A stretch of 64,000 nucleotides of DNA from contig QCDH01000003.1 of NCBI GenBank assembly GCA_003280985.1, positions 73,591 through 137,590 on the forward strand, written 5' to 3'. Made by a program: the position numbers and the translations under genes. Each line of letters starts with the position of its first letter. The stretch's first letter is position 1. This stretch comes from Prochlorococcus sp. AG-355-A18 (lineage in GTDB: Bacteria; Cyanobacteriota; Cyanobacteriia; PCC-6307; Cyanobiaceae). The notes beneath the pieces are model-generated. The model was given only the letters and a program-made list of their open reading frames with translations, did not search any database and was not told where the DNA came from. This document shows, in pieces, positions 1 to 9,936 of this stretch.

Positions 1-2
1 GT

Positions 3-44
3 AAAGAAATGAGAACTTTTAAAATTGCTGTTTCAGGAAAATGA
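3..44 (+). CDS. 3' end of an upstream gene (partial)
   Basis: An open frame enters from the left edge and stops at TGA (42-44). Its stop overlaps the ATG of the next gene in an ATGA junction, the usual sign of translational coupling in this genome. Only 13 codons are visible, ending in ...KIAVSGK, so the product cannot be named. Confidence 0.4.
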   Translation, partial: KEMRTFKIAVSGK

Positions 45-367
45 ATAGTAAACTAGAAAAAAAGGAAAACAATATAGAAAAAAGTTTTTTTTCTATATTT
101 ATAACGACTTTTACAACAATCTTTATTGCTGAACTTGGCGATAAAACTCAGATAGCCACATTGATGCTTTCTGCGGAATCGGGCAAGCCAATTATTGTTT
201 TTTTAGGAAGTTCCCTTGCATTAATAAGCTCTAGTATAGTAGGAGTTCTTATTGGTAAATGGGTATCAAAAAAAATATCTCCTAGCAAATTTGCTTTATC
301 AACTGGTGCTTTAATGATACTGATAAGTATATTTTTAGCTTATGAAACTTTCAAAAATTATTTTTAA
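41..367 (+). CDS. GDT1/TMEM165-type (UPF0016) transporter, half-size, first copy
   Basis: A 108-residue membrane protein with the family signature E-L-G-D-K-T-Q at about residues 31-37, which in GDT1 proteins lies in a membrane helix and binds the transported cation (Mn2+ or Ca2+ in studied members). Three hydrophobic stretches are visible. Plastid and yeast relatives are about twice this length and carry the motif twice; here the second motif is on the abutting gene, so the two products probably act as a heterodimer. A Mn2+ transport role would suit a photosystem II organism but is inference. Confidence 0.85.
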   Translation: MNSKLEKKENNIEKSFFSIFITTFTTIFIAELGDKTQIATLMLSAESGKPIIVFLGSSLALISSSIVGVLIGKWVSKKISPSKFALSTGALMILISIFLAYETFKNYF

Positions 368-679
368 ATGGTTTTAAGTTTATTACTATCAACATTTCTA
401 ACTGTTTTCATAGCTGAATTAGGTGACAAAACTCAACTAGCTACTTTAACTATAAGCGGCACTTCAAATAAACCATTAGCAGTTTTTCTAGGATCTTCTT
501 CAGCACTTGTTTTTGCAAGTTTACTAGGAGCTTTAACAGGCGGTTCTATTTCAAGTTTTTTACCCGAAGTAGTTCTTAAGTCAATTGCCTCCATTACATT
601 TTTTATCATTGGTATAAGGCTTTTTCTCAACTCTTTCACTATTGAAAAGGAAGAAAAAGAAGAGAAAGAAAATAATTAG
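368..679 (+). CDS. GDT1/TMEM165-type (UPF0016) transporter, half-size, second copy
   Basis: This 103-residue protein also carries E-L-G-D-K-T-Q near its N-terminus (about residues 17-23), followed by two further hydrophobic segments and a short Glu/Lys-rich tail. Its ATG begins at the base after the stop of the first half-gene, so the two are co-translated. Sequence similarity between the copies is obvious around the motif, which fits an old duplication with the products forming one pseudo-symmetric transporter. Confidence 0.85.
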   Translation: MVLSLLLSTFLTVFIAELGDKTQLATLTISGTSNKPLAVFLGSSSALVFASLLGALTGGSISSFLPEVVLKSIASITFFIIGIRLFLNSFTIEKEEKEEKENN

Positions 680-751
680 TTTTAAGCTTGGATAATAAGG
701 TGTAATAATGAAGTGTATAACTCTAAATTAATTTATAATTTCATTTAGATC

Positions 752-2974
752 ATGTTCACAGCATCCTCAATAATTGATAATCTTAATCAGTCAGAAAGAT
801 TAGAATATAAAAAATTATGCAGATTATTAAAAATAACAAAGAAATCTGATAAGGATAAATTAGATATCGCTTTAACAGCTCTAGAAAAACTTGAAATAAT
901 TAATAAAAATGAAAATGATGAATATACCTGCATAAAAGATAGTGATCATTTTGTCGCCAAAATAAGATGTAGTAGCAAAGGCTATTGCTTTGCTGTAAGG
1001 GGAAAAGACAAAGAAGATATTTACATTAAAGAAAATCTACTTAACTATGCATGGAATGGAGATAAAGTTTTAGTAAGGATAATAAAAGAGGGTTATAGAA
1101 GAAGATCACCTGAGGGAATAGTTGATTGTATTCTTGATAGATCAAATCAAATACTTCTTTCTAAAGTTGAAATAATAAATAATGATGTATATGCAATCCC
1201 AATAGACGATAGGATACTTTCTAAAATTAAACTTCCAAAAGATAATAAAAAATACACTTTCAATCCAGATAATAAGAATGTAGTAAAAGTTGAGATTGAT
1301 AGATTCCCCATAGGTCAAGAAGAAGGACTAGGTCATGTGATACAAGAACTAAAACTAAACAATAATGAAGACTATGATACAGACTTTGTTTTATCTAAAA
1401 GCAATATCGTTAAATCATACGATTTAAATCATATTAAATCAAAAAAAATAGAACAAAGCGAGAGGGTAGACCTTACAGATAAAAACTCTTATTTATTCAA
1501 AAGTTGGAATTCTAATAATTCTCCAATGCTTCCAATGATTCAAATAGAGCAGGAAAAAAATAAAAATACTAAATTGTGGATACATACAAATAATCTTGCA
1601 GAAAGAGTAGATCTAAATAGTAAAAAATCTCTAGAAATATTATTCAAGTGCTTTGAATCATTACCCTTATTAAATGATTGGCAAAATTACCTTGGTGAAG
1701 CCATAAGAAATGATTCTGAATTTAAATTTGGTGAAAAGAATGAAGCAATAAGCCTCTGTATCAATTTAAATAGTAATAATGAAATAATTGATTGGTCATT
1801 TCATCTTACTTTAGTAAAATGCACTCTTATTGTTGGAAGTGAACATACTGAAGCACTTCTATCTAGAAAAAGCAAATCAAGAATAACCTCTCGGGTATTA
1901 AAACCTATAAAGGAATATGTCGACGATTTAGATAAAATAATAGAAATTTCATGTTCATTTAGAGAAAACCATCTTTTGCAGGGTAAGGTGGAAATTCCTG
2001 CGACACTGAATAAGATTGAAGCACTAGAAGAATTTTTTATTCACAATCCTGCTGAATATTCAAAAGGATATTTTGAATCATTAAATAAAGAAGATTGCCA
2101 ATCTTACCTTTCACCAATACTATATGAAGCTAATTTAATATGGTTCAAACATTCAAATCAATATAGCTTAAAAAGTGCTGGATACATCTCAAATGGAATA
2201 GATTACGTTAATGCTAATGAAATTATCAAATATTCAGAATTTATTGATAATGATGTTGAGCTTAATGAAGATGGCAATTTGACATTTAGTCAAGTAATTA
2301 AATTATGTGACGACGATAATAAAAAAAGAATCTTACATAAAATTCTAATTAATGAATTTAAGGACAATGAAATAAGGTTGATATCTAAACATCCTGATAA
2401 TGATGAATCAGAAAAATTATTTATTACTCCATGGACAATTCCTGGATTTGACTTCACAAATCTTATAAATCAGTACTGTATTTTTAATATGATAATAAAT
2501 GGTAAGAAATCAAAGAAAAATAATATAAATGAAATTAATATATCTGAGAGTAATTCATTAAAATTAGTAAATTGGGATATATTTAATTCATCAATTTCAA
2601 AAAATCTAGAAATATTATTTAACAAGTTTGTGATAGATAAAATTAATGAATTCAAGTACAAAGTTAACCAATATAAATCTAATATGATAAATATAAAAAA
2701 AGTTAGACAAGCAGAGGCATTACTAGGTAATACTTATAGTGGGTTTATTTTATCAGTACAAACATATGGTTTCTTTGTTGAGATATCAGAACTAAATGTA
2801 GAGGGTTTAGTACACGTAAGTACTCTTAATAATGATTGGTATGAATACAGGTCAAGGCAAAATCTATTGATTGGAAGAAAATCCAAAAAATCATATAAAG
2901 TTGGAGATGCAATAGAAGTAAAAATAATAAAAGTTGATATCCTTAAATATCAAATTGATTTAGAATTAACTTAA
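752..2974 (+). CDS. RNB-family (RNase II/R-like) protein with degenerate active site, possibly Zam-like
   Basis: A 740-residue protein with RNase II/R architecture. An N-terminal winged-helix/OB part is followed by the conserved S-E-R-V-D-L junction (about residues 237-242), an RNB-like core, and a clear C-terminal S1 RNA-binding domain (about 660-740, with GFILSVQTYGFFVEI and EGLVHVSTL). In catalytic members, a run of aspartates (DxxxxxDxDD) precedes a V-H-I-A-D-type segment. Here the matching W-I-H-T-N-N segment (near 275) is preceded by a region without that cluster. It therefore looks like a non-catalytic or strongly divergent RNA-binding member. Cyanobacteria carry such a paralogue under the name Zam; this assignment is inference. 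It stands alone, with no tightly linked partner. Confidence 0.75.
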   Translation: MFTASSIIDNLNQSERLEYKKLCRLLKITKKSDKDKLDIALTALEKLEIINKNENDEYTCIKDSDHFVAKIRCSSKGYCFAVRGKDKEDIYIKENLLNYAWNGDKVLVRIIKEGYRRRSPEGIVDCILDRSNQILLSKVEIINNDVYAIPIDDRILSKIKLPKDNKKYTFNPDNKNVVKVEIDRFPIGQEEGLGHVIQELKLNNNEDYDTDFVLSKSNIVKSYDLNHIKSKKIEQSERVDLTDKNSYLFKSWNSNNSPMLPMIQIEQEKNKNTKLWIHTNNLAERVDLNSKKSLEILFKCFESLPLLNDWQNYLGEAIRNDSEFKFGEKNEAISLCINLNSNNEIIDWSFHLTLVKCTLIVGSEHTEALLSRKSKSRITSRVLKPIKEYVDDLDKIIEISCSFRENHLLQGKVEIPATLNKIEALEEFFIHNPAEYSKGYFESLNKEDCQSYLSPILYEANLIWFKHSNQYSLKSAGYISNGIDYVNANEIIKYSEFIDNDVELNEDGNLTFSQVIKLCDDDNKKRILHKILINEFKDNEIRLISKHPDNDESEKLFITPWTIPGFDFTNLINQYCIFNMIINGKKSKKNNINEINISESNSLKLVNWDIFNSSISKNLEILFNKFVIDKINEFKYKVNQYKSNMINIKKVRQAEALLGNTYSGFILSVQTYGFFVEISELNVEGLVHVSTLNNDWYEYRSRQNLLIGRKSKKSYKVGDAIEVKIIKVDILKYQIDLELT

Positions 2975-3039
2975 ATAAATTTTCACAAAATATATTATGG
3001 AAATATTAACCAAAAAATTTAAGATAACTTTTTATAATT

Positions 3040-3483
3040 ATGTTTAAAAAAAAATATTTACTATTAACTCTTTTTTTAATAATTATTTTTCAAATTTTAT
3101 TATATACAAATAATAATCAGAAGACTTCATTTAGATACTTTAAATGGACCCTCCAAGAAGTAAGTATAGGTAAGTTAATCAGTATTTCTTTTTTTTCTGG
3201 TTTATTTGTAAGCACTTTATTGAATACATCAATTACTAGTACTAGTTTCAGAAAAAAAACTTTCGAAAATGTGGAAGATGATTTTGTATCTAATAATAAT
3301 GAGGAAGAAATGGAACCAAACGTTGAGATGCCGCCACAAAGGGATATTAGAGAAACTCAACCAACAATTTCCGTTAATTACAGAGTAGTCAAAAATATGA
3401 ATGATAATAATTTAAAAAAAGATCAAAATTATTCAAATCAGGATATTAAAGATGACTGGGATAATGCTGATAATGATTGGTAG
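3040..3483 (+). CDS. Small membrane protein with acidic tail, unknown function
   Basis: A 147-residue protein. It opens with a hydrophobic helix (residues 5-22), has a second hydrophobic stretch at about 47-65, then a long hydrophilic, Asn/Asp/Glu-rich region ending in alternating acidic and Trp residues. This suggests two membrane segments with a soluble acidic domain. I recognise no domain. It lies between the RNB-like gene and a DUF2996-like gene on the same strand with short spacers. Confidence 0.6.
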   Translation: MFKKKYLLLTLFLIIIFQILLYTNNNQKTSFRYFKWTLQEVSIGKLISISFFSGLFVSTLLNTSITSTSFRKKTFENVEDDFVSNNNEEEMEPNVEMPPQRDIRETQPTISVNYRVVKNMNDNNLKKDQNYSNQDIKDDWDNADNDW

Positions 3484-3529
3484 AAAAATAGATTAATAAA
3501 AAAATGTTTTTTAATTTATAATATGATAA

Positions 3530-4108
3530 ATGGTTTTTTTTATGGAAGAAAATTTAGACAAAAGTAATGAAGTAAATAAAGAAATATCTGATAATACTAC
3601 TAGACCAAATTCTGAGGAAACAAAAGGGCCTAAATCAGAAAAAGTTATCAATATTGATATAAATAATGGTGATTCTGCTACTAAAGTTGTTATAAAAAAT
3701 GAAATTAATACTCCCGAAAAACCTATAACAAAACCAAAAAAAGATTTCCCAGTAGAGAAAAAGCCTTTCCAAGAATTTATTAACCTACACCTAATTCCTT
3801 CACTTACTGAGGAAATTAAACAAAGAGGATTAGAAATAAACAATATTAACCTCACTAAAACAAATAGACCTATTGCGGGAGATAAATGTTGGGTAATAAA
3901 TTGTGAAATTAAAAATACATGTAACTTTTGGTTATCCTTTGAGAAGGATGACATTAGTTCATTAAAAAGTATTTCTTTATCAAAACCTAATCAAAAACCA
4001 AGTATTATTGAATCTTTTCTTATTGACGAAAAAAGAATTACCCTAAAATTAATTATTTCAAGAGTACTTCAAAGATTGAATGGGCAAAAGTTAATAGGAG
4101 TTAATTAG
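3530..4108 (+). CDS. DUF2996-like cyanobacterial/plastid-lineage protein
   Basis: A 192-residue soluble protein. The first about 75 residues are low-complexity and rich in Lys, Glu, Asn and Thr. The C-terminal about 110 residues form a compact domain with K-P-F-Q-E-F-I-N, K-C-W-V-I-N-C-E and W-L-S-F-E-K-D-D-I stretches, which match what I know of DUF2996 from cyanobacteria. A second in-frame ATG at 3542 is an equally good start. The position just upstream of acsF suggests, without proving, a photosynthesis-related role. Confidence 0.6.
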   Translation: MVFFMEENLDKSNEVNKEISDNTTRPNSEETKGPKSEKVINIDINNGDSATKVVIKNEINTPEKPITKPKKDFPVEKKPFQEFINLHLIPSLTEEIKQRGLEINNINLTKTNRPIAGDKCWVINCEIKNTCNFWLSFEKDDISSLKSISLSKPNQKPSIIESFLIDEKRITLKLIISRVLQRLNGQKLIGVN

Positions 4109-4188
4109 AAAAACAATAACACCAAGTTAACTTTTCCCTCGAAAATACAAATCATAGTAAATAATAGTATTAATAAACCGAATAAAAA

Positions 4189-5361
4189 ATGGCTCAATCA
4201 ACTGTTGAATCAAAAAATAAAAAAGATTTTAATAATGGAAAGATACCAGCAAAAGAAACAATTTTATCGCCAAGATTCTATACAACAGATTTTGAGGCTA
4301 TGGAAAATATGGATTTATCAATAAACGAGGAGGAATTGGAAGCTATATGTGAGGAATTTAGGAAAGATTACAATAGACATCATTTTGTAAGAAATAGTGA
4401 ATTTGAAGGCGCTGCAGAAAAATTAGATCCTGAAACAAGAGAGCTTTTTGTTGATTTTCTCGAGGGAAGTTGTACTTCAGAATTTTCAGGTTTTTTACTA
4501 TATAAGGAACTTAGTAAGAGAATTAAAGTAAAAAATCCTCTACTTGCTGAATGTTTTGCTCATATGGCCAGAGATGAAGCAAGACATGCAGGTTTTTTAA
4601 ATAAATCAATGAGTGACTTTGGACTTCAGTTAGATTTAGGTTTTTTAACAGCAAATAAAGATTACACTTATTTCCCACCAAGAAGTATTTTTTACGCTAC
4701 CTATTTATCCGAAAAAATAGGTTATTGGAGATACATCGCAATTTATAGGCATCTAGAAAAGAATCCAGATAGCAAGATTTTTCCACTTTTTAATTACTTT
4801 GAGAATTGGTGTCAAGACGAAAATAGGCATGGTGACTTTTTCGACGCATTAATGAAAGCACAACCACGTACCGTTGAATCATTAAGCCAAAAAATTACCA
4901 TTGGGGGCTCTACCTTTACACATCCACTATTTGACTATTTCCATAGATTTAGATACTTTTTGAACAATCATCCATTAACGTCCAAGTTATGGTCTAGGTT
5001 TTTCTTACTTGCTGTATTTGCAACTATGTATGCAAGGGATCTGGGGATAAAAAAGGATTTCTACGCTTCTTTAGGATTAGATGCTAAAGATTACGACCAG
5101 TTTGTTATTAATAAAACTAATGAAACTTCTGCTAGAGTTTTTCCTGTAGTGCTGGACGTTTATGATAAATCTTTTTACGGAAGATTAGATAAAATAGTAG
5201 AAAATAATAAGGTTCTTTCCGATATTGCAAGCAGTGAGGTAAATACAGTATCTAAAACTTTTAAAAAATTACCTAAATATTTATCGAACGGTTACCAGTT
5301 ATTAAGACTATACTTATTAAAACCTCTTGATAGCAAAGATTTCCAACCTTCGATTAGATAA
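4189..5361 (+). CDS. acsF: Mg-protoporphyrin IX monomethyl ester oxidative (aerobic) cyclase
   Basis: A 390-residue diiron oxygenase that forms the isocyclic E ring of protochlorophyllide, using O2. Both diiron ligand motifs are visible: E with D-E-A-R-H (about residues 129-133) and the second E with D-E-N-R-H (about 210-214). The [10 protein letters not shown] stretch near 95 is characteristic of AcsF. Length matches the family. It acts in the same pathway as ChlH, encoded further on. Prochlorococcus relies on this oxygen-dependent enzyme for chlorophyll. Confidence 0.96.
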   Translation: MAQSTVESKNKKDFNNGKIPAKETILSPRFYTTDFEAMENMDLSINEEELEAICEEFRKDYNRHHFVRNSEFEGAAEKLDPETRELFVDFLEGSCTSEFSGFLLYKELSKRIKVKNPLLAECFAHMARDEARHAGFLNKSMSDFGLQLDLGFLTANKDYTYFPPRSIFYATYLSEKIGYWRYIAIYRHLEKNPDSKIFPLFNYFENWCQDENRHGDFFDALMKAQPRTVESLSQKITIGGSTFTHPLFDYFHRFRYFLNNHPLTSKLWSRFFLLAVFATMYARDLGIKKDFYASLGLDAKDYDQFVINKTNETSARVFPVVLDVYDKSFYGRLDKIVENNKVLSDIASSEVNTVSKTFKKLPKYLSNGYQLLRLYLLKPLDSKDFQPSIR

Positions 5362-5391
5362 TCTTTATAAAGAGAAAAATTATAGAATCAA

Positions 5392-6816
5392 ATGCTTTCG
5401 TCACAAATCAAATCAAATGAAATTGTTTTTGGTGGTTGCAATAAAGATTTATTAGAAGAAATTATTTTCTTTGGGATTGGACTTGGAGCTGATTTTGTGG
5501 AAATATTTATAGAAAATACTGATAACTCAAGTGTTTTAGCTGAAGAAGATTTTATTACATCTGTAAGTCCATCATTTGGAAGGGGTGCAGGTATTAGGAT
5601 CTTTAAAGAAAAAAAGGATGGATTTGTAAGTACAAATGATTTAACAAAGCATGGCCTGATGAGATCAGTATCTCAGGCTATTGAGATGTTAGACATAACA
5701 AACAACAAAAAAGGAGAAGCATTTAGCGGTTTAAATGAACATAGAGACTATAGTTTATCCAAGAAAAAATGGATTAATGAAGTCCCATCTATTCATGAGA
5801 TAAGTGAAAAACTACTAGTCAGCACAAAGTCTCTAAAGAAGAACGACAAAATAATAACTAGAAAAGGAAGTTACTCAAGAAATTTGCAAGAAGTAATAAT
5901 AGCTTCCAGCGATGGAACCTATGTCTCAGATATCAGATTGCATCAAACAGTTGGACTCAATGTAATTGCTAGTGATGCCCAATATAGATCTAGTGGAAGT
6001 AGAAGATTTGGATCGTCAGGAATGCCTAATGAATTCAGATTATGGAATCACGAAAAAGCAGCTAATGAGGTGTTTGAAAGTTCAATGAATATGTTGTATG
6101 CAGATTATGTTGATGCGGGACAAATGCCTGTTGTATTAGCTAATAAATTTGGTGGCGTTATATTCCACGAAGCCTGCGGTCATTTACTTGAAACTACTCA
6201 AATAGAAAGAGGAACAACACCATTTGAAAATAAATTGAATGAAAAGATTGCACATGAATCTGTAACAGCAATTGATGAAGGAATATCAGAAGGATCCTTT
6301 GGTTCATTATCAGTAGATGATGAAGGTATGGAACCAGAAAAATCAGTTCTAATAAAAAATGGAATTTTAAAAAAATTCATATCAGACAGAGCTGGTGAAT
6401 TGAGAACTGGCCATAAAAGGACAGGGAGTGGAAGAAGACAAAATTATTCCTTTGCTGCAGCTTCAAGAATGAGAAATACTTATATAGCTAAAGGTGAGCA
6501 CTCGAAAGAGGATTTAATCAATAGTATTAGTGATGGTCTTTACTGCAAATCAATGGGCGGTGGCAGTGTAGGTGCTACAGGACAATTTAATTTTGCGGTA
6601 GAAGAAGGATATCTTATTAAAAATGGAAAATTAACTAATCCAGTAAAGGGAGCAACTTTAATTGGTGAGGCTAAAGAAGTTATGCCAAAAATATCAATGT
6701 GCGGAAATGACCTCGAATTAGCTCCTGGATTCTGTGGATCCATTAGTGGAAGTGTCAACGTAACTGTTGGCCAACCTCATATTAAGGTTGATTCAATCAC
6801 TGTTGGCGGAAGATAG
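5392..6816 (+). CDS. tldD: TldD-type metalloprotease subunit
   Basis: A 474-residue member of the TldD/PmbA family. The zinc-binding H-E-A-C-G-H motif is at residues 259-264, inside G-V-I-F-H-E-A-C-G-H-L-L-E, and the C-terminus has the Gly-rich A-P-G-F-C-G-S-I-S-G-S segment. In E. coli TldD with TldE (PmbA) forms a heterodimeric protease that trims unfolded peptides. The partner gene begins 3 bases after this stop, so the two are co-expressed. Length is normal. Confidence 0.94.
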   Translation: MLSSQIKSNEIVFGGCNKDLLEEIIFFGIGLGADFVEIFIENTDNSSVLAEEDFITSVSPSFGRGAGIRIFKEKKDGFVSTNDLTKHGLMRSVSQAIEMLDITNNKKGEAFSGLNEHRDYSLSKKKWINEVPSIHEISEKLLVSTKSLKKNDKIITRKGSYSRNLQEVIIASSDGTYVSDIRLHQTVGLNVIASDAQYRSSGSRRFGSSGMPNEFRLWNHEKAANEVFESSMNMLYADYVDAGQMPVVLANKFGGVIFHEACGHLLETTQIERGTTPFENKLNEKIAHESVTAIDEGISEGSFGSLSVDDEGMEPEKSVLIKNGILKKFISDRAGELRTGHKRTGSGRRQNYSFAAASRMRNTYIAKGEHSKEDLINSISDGLYCKSMGGGSVGATGQFNFAVEEGYLIKNGKLTNPVKGATLIGEAKEVMPKISMCGNDLELAPGFCGSISGSVNVTVGQPHIKVDSITVGGR

Positions 6817-6819
6817 TAT

Positions 6820-8172
6820 ATGGATTCAAGAGAAATTACAACTCAAATCTCCAAAGCTGCAGATTTCTTAAATATTAAAAAATGGGATTATGGCGCAAGC
6901 TTTTCTAATGACTATTCTGTGCAAGTAGATAAAGGTGAGGCTAAACAACTTAAGGCATCACAAAAGCAAATTTTAACTTTAAGAGTTTGGAATGAATCTA
7001 ATTTAGTTGGTATTACAACAACAAGTGATATCAGTGAATCTGGTATTAAAAAGGCTCTAAATCAAGCAAATATTGCATCTGAATTTGGAAACAAGAATGA
7101 AAGAACAGAATTCTCACCACTAGCCAAGGATCCTATTGAAGTTAAGGAATCAAAAAAACGAAATCCTTTCGGAATAAAAAAATTACTTATGCTTTTAAGA
7201 GAAGCAGAAGTAAAACTAATAGAAAGCCATGAATCAATAAAATCTGTTCCATATAATGGACTATCTGAGAGTTTTTATGAAAGAGTTTATGCAAATAGTG
7301 AAGGTGCCTTTCGGAGCCATAATAAAAGTCAAGCTGCACTTTATTTATATGCAAGAGCAGAAGAGAAAAATAAGAAACCTCGTAGCTCAGGTTCCGTAAA
7401 ACTTGGATATGGAGTTGAAGATATTGATATAGAGTCCTGTATTAAAGACGCTTCTAATAAAACAATTTCTCATTTAAATTATTCATCTATCAGAACTGAT
7501 AAATATTTAATATGTTTTTCCCCAGAGTCTTTTTTAACGATCATTAATGCCTTTAGTTCAATGTTTAATGCTAGAAGCATTTTAGATGGAGTTAGCTTAT
7601 CTAATAAAAATTCTATTGGAGAGAAGCTATCCACAGAAGCACTCAATATTTATGATGATGGTCTTCACGAACATAATATTTCTTCATCACCATTTGATGG
7701 AGAAGGAACTCCTACCAAAAGACTATGTCTAATTAACAAAGGGAGAATTGAGAATTTTATACATTCTGAATCAACTGCAAGAATATTTAAGACAATCCCT
7801 ACCGGTCACGCTGGACTAGGATCAAAAGTTTCCGTATCTCCTGATTGGATAGTAGTTGAGAAATCAGAGGAAAACTTTGATCTCAATACATCATTAGATC
7901 ACTCTACTTATGAAGGAGAATTTGTTTATATTGAAGAATTAAATGCAATTCATGCAGGTGTCAAAGCAAGTCAAGGCTCATTCTCTCTTCCATTTGATGG
8001 ATGGCTTTATAAAAATGGTAAAAAAATTTCAATAGAATCTGCAACTGTCGCAGGCGATATTAAATATCTTTTGAAAAATATAGTAAATATTGAATCTAGC
8101 AAGGAGGTAACAACGAGTGGAATTTCTCCACATATATGGGTAGATGAATTATCAATAACTGGTGACGCGTGA
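6820..8172 (+). CDS. pmbA: PmbA/TldE-type protease partner
   Basis: A 450-residue paralogue of TldD that lacks the HExxxH zinc motif, as expected for the TldE/PmbA subunit. Family features are G-L-G-S-K-V-S-V-S-P near residue 335 and G-S-F-S-L-P-F-D-G-W near 390. It follows tldD by 3 bases and overlaps the GTG start of fmt by four bases, so tldD-pmbA-fmt form one tightly coupled unit. Confidence 0.92.
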   Translation: MDSREITTQISKAADFLNIKKWDYGASFSNDYSVQVDKGEAKQLKASQKQILTLRVWNESNLVGITTTSDISESGIKKALNQANIASEFGNKNERTEFSPLAKDPIEVKESKKRNPFGIKKLLMLLREAEVKLIESHESIKSVPYNGLSESFYERVYANSEGAFRSHNKSQAALYLYARAEEKNKKPRSSGSVKLGYGVEDIDIESCIKDASNKTISHLNYSSIRTDKYLICFSPESFLTIINAFSSMFNARSILDGVSLSNKNSIGEKLSTEALNIYDDGLHEHNISSSPFDGEGTPTKRLCLINKGRIENFIHSESTARIFKTIPTGHAGLGSKVSVSPDWIVVEKSEENFDLNTSLDHSTYEGEFVYIEELNAIHAGVKASQGSFSLPFDGWLYKNGKKISIESATVAGDIKYLLKNIVNIESSKEVTTSGISPHIWVDELSITGDA

Positions 8173-9155
8173 GAATTTTATTCTGGGGAACACCTGAATA
8201 TTCAATTGCGAGTCTTGATATTTTTCTAAAATCTAAGCATGATATAATTGCAGTAGTTAGCCAACCTGATAAGAAAAGATCTAGGGGAAATAAATTAATA
8301 TCCTCACCTGTTAAGAGCTTTGCAGAGCAAGAATTTATAAAAATTTATACTCCAGAAAAAATCAAGGGCAATATACAATTTATAAATGAACTAAAATCAC
8401 TAACTTGTGATTTATTTGTTGTTATAGCTTACGGCAAAATTTTACCTAAAGAAATATTGGAAATCCCAAAATTTGGTTGTTGGAACGCACATGCTTCATT
8501 ACTTCCAAGATGGCGTGGTGCTGCCCCAATCCAATGGTCCCTAATGAAAGGCGATGAATTTACTGGTGTAGGAATTATGAAAATGAATGAGGGACTAGAT
8601 ACTGGCGACGTATTATTGGAAGAAAAAATTAGGATAGATAATAACGATAATTTAAATACACTATCTGATAAACTTAGTTATTTATCTGCAAAATTATTTT
8701 TAAATGCAATAACTTTGCTCGAGGAAAATATTAATAAAAATACTAATTATCAATTAACAAAACAAAATACCATTGGGAGAGAAATTACTTACGCAAGAAT
8801 GATTGAAAAATCTGACTATAAAATAGTTTGGAGTGATGAGGCATTTAAAATTTCTCAAAAAATAAAAGCATTATACCCACGAGCAAATACAACTTTTAGA
8901 GGTAAAAACCTAAAAATAATTAAAATCAAAGTTTTGAATAGTGAGGTTATTAAAAATGAAAAATACTTTATCATGAGCGATAATACAAAACCAGGTATTA
9001 TTCTTGCTGTCATAGAAAATGAAGGAATAATAATTTCAACTAAAACTGATCCGATTATTTTGTTAGAAGCAAAACTTGAAGGCAAAAAAATATCTAGCAA
9101 AAATCAATTGATACAACAGTTAAAGCCAACAGTAGGTGAATATCTCTCAGATTAA
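8169..9155 (+). CDS. fmt: Methionyl-tRNA formyltransferase
   Basis: A 328-residue enzyme that formylates the methionine on initiator tRNA using 10-formyl-tetrahydrofolate. Family motifs: F-W-G-T-P-E at the N-terminus, N-A-H-A-S-L-L-P-R-W-R-G-A-A-P-I-Q at about residues 106-122, and G-L-D-T-G-D near 144. The start is GTG at 8169, overlapping the pmbA stop (GTGA). Its TAA overlaps the terC stop from the other strand. The initiator tRNA it acts on is encoded at 31.97 kb in this same window. Confidence 0.95.
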   Translation: MRILFWGTPEYSIASLDIFLKSKHDIIAVVSQPDKKRSRGNKLISSPVKSFAEQEFIKIYTPEKIKGNIQFINELKSLTCDLFVVIAYGKILPKEILEIPKFGCWNAHASLLPRWRGAAPIQWSLMKGDEFTGVGIMKMNEGLDTGDVLLEEKIRIDNNDNLNTLSDKLSYLSAKLFLNAITLLEENINKNTNYQLTKQNTIGREITYARMIEKSDYKIVWSDEAFKISQKIKALYPRANTTFRGKNLKIIKIKVLNSEVIKNEKYFIMSDNTKPGIILAVIENEGIIISTKTDPIILLEAKLEGKKISSKNQLIQQLKPTVGEYLSD

Positions 9156-9865
9156 GTTTTAGATTCTTTTTTAGAAAATCCCCATATGAAAGCAAAAAGA
9201 ATCAAAATATAAAAATAATAGTCTGGAAGAATAGACTCTTTAATTAAGGTATTTAGTAAAAGCTTTATCCCGACAATTAAAATTGCTACGTAACCTGCCG
9301 TTTCTAATCTAGAAAATATATCAAGAAGTTTTAGAAAAATCCCCGATGTAAATCTTAATGCTAATACGCCAATTACTGCTCCAAATATAATTAATATATA
9401 TTGATCGCTAATAGCTACTGCAGTAGTGATACTGTCTATGGAAAATGCAAAATCAGTAATTGAAAGAAGTGCTACAACCCTTAAGAACCTAAAATTATTT
9501 TTATTATTATCTGTCCCATTTTCAGCGTTTTCTATATCTGAATTTAAAAAAACATTAGAGAAAAATAAATATACTAAATAAAAACCAGCAAAAACTCTAA
9601 TAAGAATAAACTTTAGAAGAACATTAGATAATATGATTAGAATAATTCTGAATAATAAAGATATTGTTATACCAATATTTAAGGCTCTTGACCTTAATTC
9701 TGAACTGTCGAGGGATTTAGTAAGAGAGGCTAGTGCAACAGCATTATCTGCCGATAATAATAATTCTAGAGCTATTAATATTGGTAAAAGTGTAAAGATT
9801 TCGTACCAACTATCTACCTGATCTAGTGTGGGTATAAAAGAATTTATTGCGGCTGAATCCATCAA
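9152..9865 (-). CDS. TerC-family integral membrane protein
   Basis: A 237-residue polytopic protein with about seven hydrophobic segments. It contains the TerC signatures E-L-L-L-S-A-D-N-A-V-A-L near residues 33-44 and a second acidic in-membrane site D-F-A-F-S-I-D-S-I near 137-145. TerC relatives export metal ions, and the plant homologue is needed for thylakoid assembly. It is convergent with fmt; their stop codons overlap. A second ATG one codon in is an equally possible start. Confidence 0.88.
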   Translation of the reverse strand: MMDSAAINSFIPTLDQVDSWYEIFTLLPILIALELLLSADNAVALASLTKSLDSSELRSRALNIGITISLLFRIILIILSNVLLKFILIRVFAGFYLVYLFFSNVFLNSDIENAENGTDNNKNNFRFLRVVALLSITDFAFSIDSITTAVAISDQYILIIFGAVIGVLALRFTSGIFLKLLDIFSRLETAGYVAILIVGIKLLLNTLIKESILPDYYFYILILFAFIWGFSKKESKT

Positions 9866-9936
9866 ATATTATTCACAATCAGTATAAAATCTAATATAAT
9901 GTATCGGATATTTGTAATCAAGATTGATAATTATAA

